A stretch of 64,000 nucleotides of DNA from Lederbergia citri (lineage in GTDB: Bacteria; Bacillota; Bacilli; Bacillales; Bacillaceae_C), in contig NZ_JAGYPG010000001.1 of the NCBI RefSeq assembly GCF_018343625.1, positions 788,342 to 852,341 on the forward strand. Reading direction: 5' to 3'. Shown piece by piece: positions 60,232-64,000 of this stretch (its first letter is position 1; every line of letters starts with the position of its first letter). A program made the position numbers and the translations under genes. The notes beneath the pieces are model-generated. The model did not search any database, was not told the DNA's origin, and worked only from the letters and a program-made list of their open reading frames with translations.

Positions 60232-61988
60232 TTACTTAATTTTAAGGAAAACAAAAATATCCGCGTTGTATTGAGAACCATAGTTGTCAACGGACGTAGC
60301 TAGAATGGTCATTTTGACTTTGTCATTTTCCTGAGTAACCATCATTTTCTCTGTAGTTAACATATCTTTTCCTGAATCACTCTCAGGTTGGTTCTCAAAA
60401 ATTTGATCAATCGCTTTCTTCATATCAAATCGGAATATTTCTTGTTTTTCATCCATTAAAATAAGATTCTCACTGTCATTCTTTAAAGAGTATGTTTTAT
60501 TGTCTATTTCAATTGGTATTTTCAAATCGGTTTGAGAATTTTGAAAATACAAATGAATCATCCGGTCATAATTTTCAATATTTACAACGGGGCTGCGATA
60601 CCAATCAAGGTGAGCAAATTTCTCTTCCGTTCTATCGATTGGTTGATCGTTTGTTTCTTCGAATCCGAACGTCTTATTAAATTTATCATAGTAAAAGATT
60701 TTTTCCGGCAGCCAATCGATTTCATCCAAATAGTTCAAGTTGTTTAAATAACTGACAGTCCTCGTAATTGTTCTCTTATCATCAATGGATATATCTGAAT
60801 TCGGAACAACTTTGCCATTTTGAAGCATATCATTTTCCACCAAAGTTCTTTTTAGCAAATTTACTTGGCTAACCTTGGCAACTGTAAAAGCATCAACAGG
60901 TGGAATGATCGAAACAGCAGAGAAAGCAATCAATACAGAAGCAATCAGTCCATTTTTTTTGACAGGGAAAAAGCTGAATACCATTCCTGCTATAAGGGCG
61001 AAGATACCAAACATGATAGCGTAATACCGGCCATACGTGATACCTATTTCGCTGATTTTTAAAATCGAAGCGACCGATTGGAATAATACAATTGGTATTA
61101 ATATTTTTGGAAAAACCTTCCTAAATAATGTGGCAAATTTGTCCTCAAGGTGACTCGCAAGAATATACACTAAAATAACCGTAATGGCGTAAGAAACGAG
61201 CATCGGTTCTAATAAGTTATTTGTCCAGAAATCGCCGCGGATATTTAAGATTGTATAGATAAGAAGGATAATCGTATATACGGCAGTTAATGGTATGATG
61301 ATAAAAGAAATCAAGATCCCTAATGTTTTGGGACATGTGATAGCTTTGTTTACCTTTTCCTCTTGGTCACTTAGGATGATATCCTTTTTGCCTGGATATG
61401 GTGGGGTATATGATAGAAAGAAAATGGGGGCAAATAAGGAACATAAAATATTCATAATATGTGCATTTACCTTATAATTCACCTGAAAAAGAAGCTGGTC
61501 AATTGCAAAAATGATTAAATTTAGCCCCACTGCAAGAACGGATGAAAAGAGCACCGTGAGAAAAAAGGCTTTAAATGCAGACATAAAGCTTTCATTAAAC
61601 GTTACCCTACTTTTGATGGCTGGGATCCAGATAAAGGCTATCATTAAGGCAAATATGGAAACAGCTGTTTTTGTACCAATTTCTAAGTTAAAGGTGGATG
61701 CGGATTGAATAGCAAAATAATAGCCAGTTGCCAAAAGAACGGATCCAACCATGAGCATGACACGTTCACTAACTTTTGTAAAAAACGTTCATACACTTGC
61801 TGGCCGATCACACTTAACAATGCCCCAACAATAAAAGTAAAAAGATATTTTAAATAATCCTCTGTTTCATTGTTGATCATATTCACGTTCACAGTAGCAA
61901 TAGCCAAAAGAAAAAGCATCGTTAAAGGATACCGGTTTATAGCCTGAATAAGCCCAATCAATTTATGTTGCAAGTTTTTCATTTTCAT
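60232..61988 (-). pseudogene. DUF4153 membrane protein gene split by a one-base frameshift
   Basis: The start at 61988 (AAGGAG before ATG) opens a frame with three hydrophobic helices up to QQVYERF; the rest of the protein (about ten helices and a soluble C-terminal domain, 508 residues) continues in another frame to 60232. The switch lies at a run of six A residues (61780-61785): seven would restore one frame reading through ERFFTKVSERVMLMVG. The combined product of about 585 residues looks like a DUF4153 protein of unknown function. Either a sequencing/assembly error, a true inactivating indel, or phase variation explains it. Confidence 0.8.
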
Positions 61989-62211
61989 CAACCCTTCACC
62001 CTTCTCCTTTATAACATATATATTCAATAGGTTTTACCTAAAGGCATTGGGTTTTAAAAAAATAGCTTACTAGGCGTCAGGCACCTTCACCACTTAATTA
62101 CCCCGAATAATTTCACAAAAAAATTTATGTTTACATCCGTACAGATTCCTAGAACCTCTCATAACTATTTCACAGCAGTGTTCTAGACTATTTCATAAAG
62201 TTCAGTCAAGC

Positions 62212-62815
62212 TTATAATCGTGTATGTACTTTGAATGTCTGACAGTTTTTTTGCTGCGCTCTGTTGATCCAGCATGTATCGATACCTGATAAGATACCAA
62301 CTTTGATATCTGATCTTAATGAATTACCGATAATCAACACTTCCCTTTTATTGAAACCCTTATTATGATTCATCACATAATCAAAAAACTTCGGGGATGG
62401 TTTCTGGAATCCGATGCTTTGCGAGACGAAAATGTCTTCAAAATAATCGTATTGGCCCGATGTCTTTAATCTTTTGATCTATTTGCGGGTGATGCCATTA
62501 GTAATCATAAACAAACGATGTGACTTATATAATCTTTGGCAGACATCCAAGGCCCTCTCCATCAATACCTGTTCCCCATCGCCCAATAACTCCCTTTATT
62601 GGTTTTCCCTTTCTAAACGATCCACAACTTTTCCCAGTTTTGAAATGGTTTCTGAAAACCTGGTGTTCAATACTATATCGAGTAGAATTTTACCATTTTC
62701 GTAATCCCCCCATAGTTGGCCGTTAATAGATCGATACAGCTGGGAAAATTCATCCGAAAACGTATAGCCGTATTGCTTCCAAAAAGTGTTGTAAACCGAT
62801 TCGTCTGCCGGTCGA
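62212..62815 (-). pseudogene. HAD hydrolase pseudogene (YjjG/pyrimidine nucleotidase-like)
   Basis: One continuous minus-strand frame reads YGYTFSDEFSQLYRSINGQL, LWGDYENGKILLD, RLFMITNGITRK and FVSQSIGFQKPSPKFFDYVM, EVLIIGNSLRSDIKVGI and DTCWINR, which are the helical cap, motif II, motif III and motif IV of the YjjG-type HAD family. It is interrupted by TAA (62596-62598) and TAG (62479-62481), and the N-terminal DxDxT nucleophile region is absent. It is therefore a dead gene with relatively recent stops, as the frame is otherwise preserved. Confidence 0.87.
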
Positions 62816-62866
62816 AAGAACCCATTCTGAATTGTACTGGAATTTAGACAGTGCCAGGAACATGTA

Positions 62867-62920
62867 AAGTGCCAGTCCTCCACTACTTTAAATCTTTATA
62901 GTAGAAGAGGTCTGGCACTT
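62867..62920. repeat. Imperfect inverted repeat with GTGCCAG ends
   Basis: AAGTGCCAG (62867-62875) and CTGGCACTT (62912-62920) are perfect complements; inner bases CCTC, ACTAC pair with TAGT, GAGG. AGTGCCAG also occurs directly at 62850-62857. The element sits at the broken end of the HAD pseudogene. Similar GGTGCC/GGCACC-type sequences are frequent in Bacillus intergenic DNA. Confidence 0.6.
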
Positions 62921-62966
62921 GATCCCCGAGGATTTGTTATGTGATTTTAATTCCAGCTTTTTGGGA

Positions 62967-63254
62967 TTATGGTTGTACATCATCCTGCATAGCTTGAAGG
63001 TTTATAAGTGCTCTTTCCATATGCCCCACCGAATCTTCTACGCGCAAATGAGCGTCAAATAAAGGCTCACCAGAATTAAAGTTTCCTTTCAGTTCTCTTC
63101 CCTGGGCCTGTAAAATCCGCTCCTGTAGTTCATGTAATTGTTGTTTCACCTCTTGAACAGCTTCAATATCAGCATTATTTCTAGCGGCAATTGCTTCTTG
63201 TTCAAGTTTACGGGAAAGTTCGATAAGCTCCCAGTTCTCTCTAGCATTCGTCAT
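62967..63254 (-). CDS. Unknown small helical protein
   Basis: 95 residues, hydrophilic, predicted all-helical with heptad-like runs (LIELSRKLEQEAIAARNN, EVKQQLHELQERILQAQG) consistent with a coiled coil or helical hairpin. No family recognised. Start ATG 63254 follows GGGAGGAA at good distance, so it is likely a real gene. Confidence 0.6.
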   Translation of the reverse strand: MTNARENWELIELSRKLEQEAIAARNNADIEAVQEVKQQLHELQERILQAQGRELKGNFNSGEPLFDAHLRVEDSVGHMERALINLQAMQDDVQP

Positions 63255-63939
63255 ACAGCATTCCTCCCAAATATTCTCGACCATATCTTTAGCTAATTTT
63301 CATTTTTGTAGACTCTTTTCTTAACTAAATATTTTTGTAAAATAAAGGAAATCACATCCAATACCTTCTCCCTAAATTATTGTGTTTACATTCCAAAAAA
63401 ATAGAGGGAGGTTTATGGATTCCATATGTTTTGGCAGAATCTTTGGCCGAGTAAATAAGCACTCTCTATCTGCTCTGATGTAAAGTGACAAAAAAGTTGT
63501 TTAATTTACAATAAAGCCTTTTAAAAAATAATAAAGTTATTTAAAAGAATGCGAGTTACTCTAATCAACAATCGGATTATTGTGAAGTATAGACATATAA
63601 ATACCGGGTAAGTTAATTTAATACTAAAATTAATTTAAGCCCACGATTATAAAGAGTGGCTATATGACGAGTAGGTACAAATAACAAAAATACTAATACA
63701 TTTTTCAAACACTTAGGTATTAGGATTTTTTAGGTTTTTTTAATGAAGCTGCCTGTAGAAACGGTAGCTTTATTACATTAATGGTGGATTTATTCGACGT
63801 AGTTGGCTAGTAAAATGTCGTCCTTTGCTAGTTACAAGTTAACATTGAATCGGTAATATAATATCTGTCCTGTTAACTAGGCAGAATGCAATCACAACCC
63901 AAACAAGTGAATGTGCAGATAGCTAAAGGAGGACCTATT
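63255..63939. other. Gene-free stretch before the last gene
   Basis: No gene seen. A stem-loop AAGCTGCC / GGTAGCTT (around 63745-63770, one G-T pair) has only a short T-run. The final part holds AAAGGAGGACC, the ribosome site of the next gene. Confidence 0.4.
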
Positions 63940-64000
63940 ATGAAGTCTCATACTCGTATTAAAATCCCAGCAGGATTTTGGGCAGGCATACATCAATTAG
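63940..64000 (+). CDS. Start of an unknown protein, cut by the window end
   Basis: ATG at 63940 follows an excellent AAAGGAGGACC site. Only the first 20 codons are visible (MKSHTRIKIPAGFWAGIHQL), too few to identify a family. Plus strand. Confidence 0.6.
   Translation, partial: MKSHTRIKIPAGFWAGIHQL

Noticed and set aside
1..64000. CRISPR arrays, tRNA/rRNA genes, prophage or complete insertion sequences
   Set aside because: No regularly spaced repeats, no cloverleaf or rRNA-like sequence, and no phage or intact transposase genes were seen.

Overview
The window looks like chromosomal DNA of a low-GC, Gram-positive spore-former-type Bacillaceae (Bacillus or a close genus). The evidence is the AT-rich composition, strong GGAGG-type ribosome sites, several TTG starts, a proline T-box, a Des/DesK cold-shock desaturase pair very close to the B. 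subtilis one, CcpA-type cre sites, and Bacillus-type families (YdbC, UvsE, DUF1572/DinB, 5TM-PAS sensor kinase). I saw no rRNA, tRNA, CRISPR array or intact insertion sequence. Most genes lie on the minus strand.

Layout: (1) 1-2.7 kb: desK (cut by the window edge), des and a mug-type DNA glycosylase. (2) 2.9-7.5 kb: araC-sat-SLC13 permease-cysC, a compact sulfate uptake and activation operon with no PAPS reductase. (3) 7.6-24 kb: the most interesting region, a large catabolic locus. Operon B holds an ASRT-family small-molecule-binding protein, a Gfo/Idh/MocA dehydrogenase, a TIM-barrel isomerase and a sulfatase-like hydrolase, followed by a paralogous dehydrogenase. Operon A holds a second sulfatase-like hydrolase, a lipoprotein binding protein, OppB-C-D-F-type transporter genes, two unknown small membrane proteins and a second isomerase. 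Between them lie an AraC regulator and a divergent PhyH-type dioxygenase. Both operons carry cre-like sites. Both sulfatase-like enzymes have Thr instead of Cys/Ser at the formylglycine position, so the substrate may be a phosphoester or phosphodiester of a sugar or polyol rather than a sulfate ester.

(4) 24-29 kb: a DDAH-like hydrolase, a ROK regulator with an MFS transporter, a DinB protein and an unknown exported protein. (5) 29-33.7 kb: a proline T-box in front of proB-proA-ilvE, then a small protein and DedA. (6) 33.8-41.5 kb: amidase, a higher-GC DHFR-like gene, VOC protein, MATE pump, pirin, polysaccharide deacetylase. (7) 42-45.1 kb: a large UvrA-like ATPase with a degenerate third module. 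(8) 45.5-46.3 kb: an ArsR/AHSA1 pair with clear operators. (9) 46.7-51.4 kb: a sucrose PTS operon (EIIA, sucrose-6-phosphate hydrolase, EIIBC, LacI regulator) with two perfect operator palindromes. (10) 51.4-58.4 kb: UvsE, an FUSC transporter, an FMN reductase with a repeated operator, YdbC and a sensor kinase. (11) 58.5-63 kb: a decaying stretch with an IS30-type transposase remnant, a racemase, a truncated second ydbC, a frameshifted DUF4153 gene, a HAD hydrolase pseudogene and an inverted repeat.

All function calls come from reading motifs and remembered families. No database search was run.
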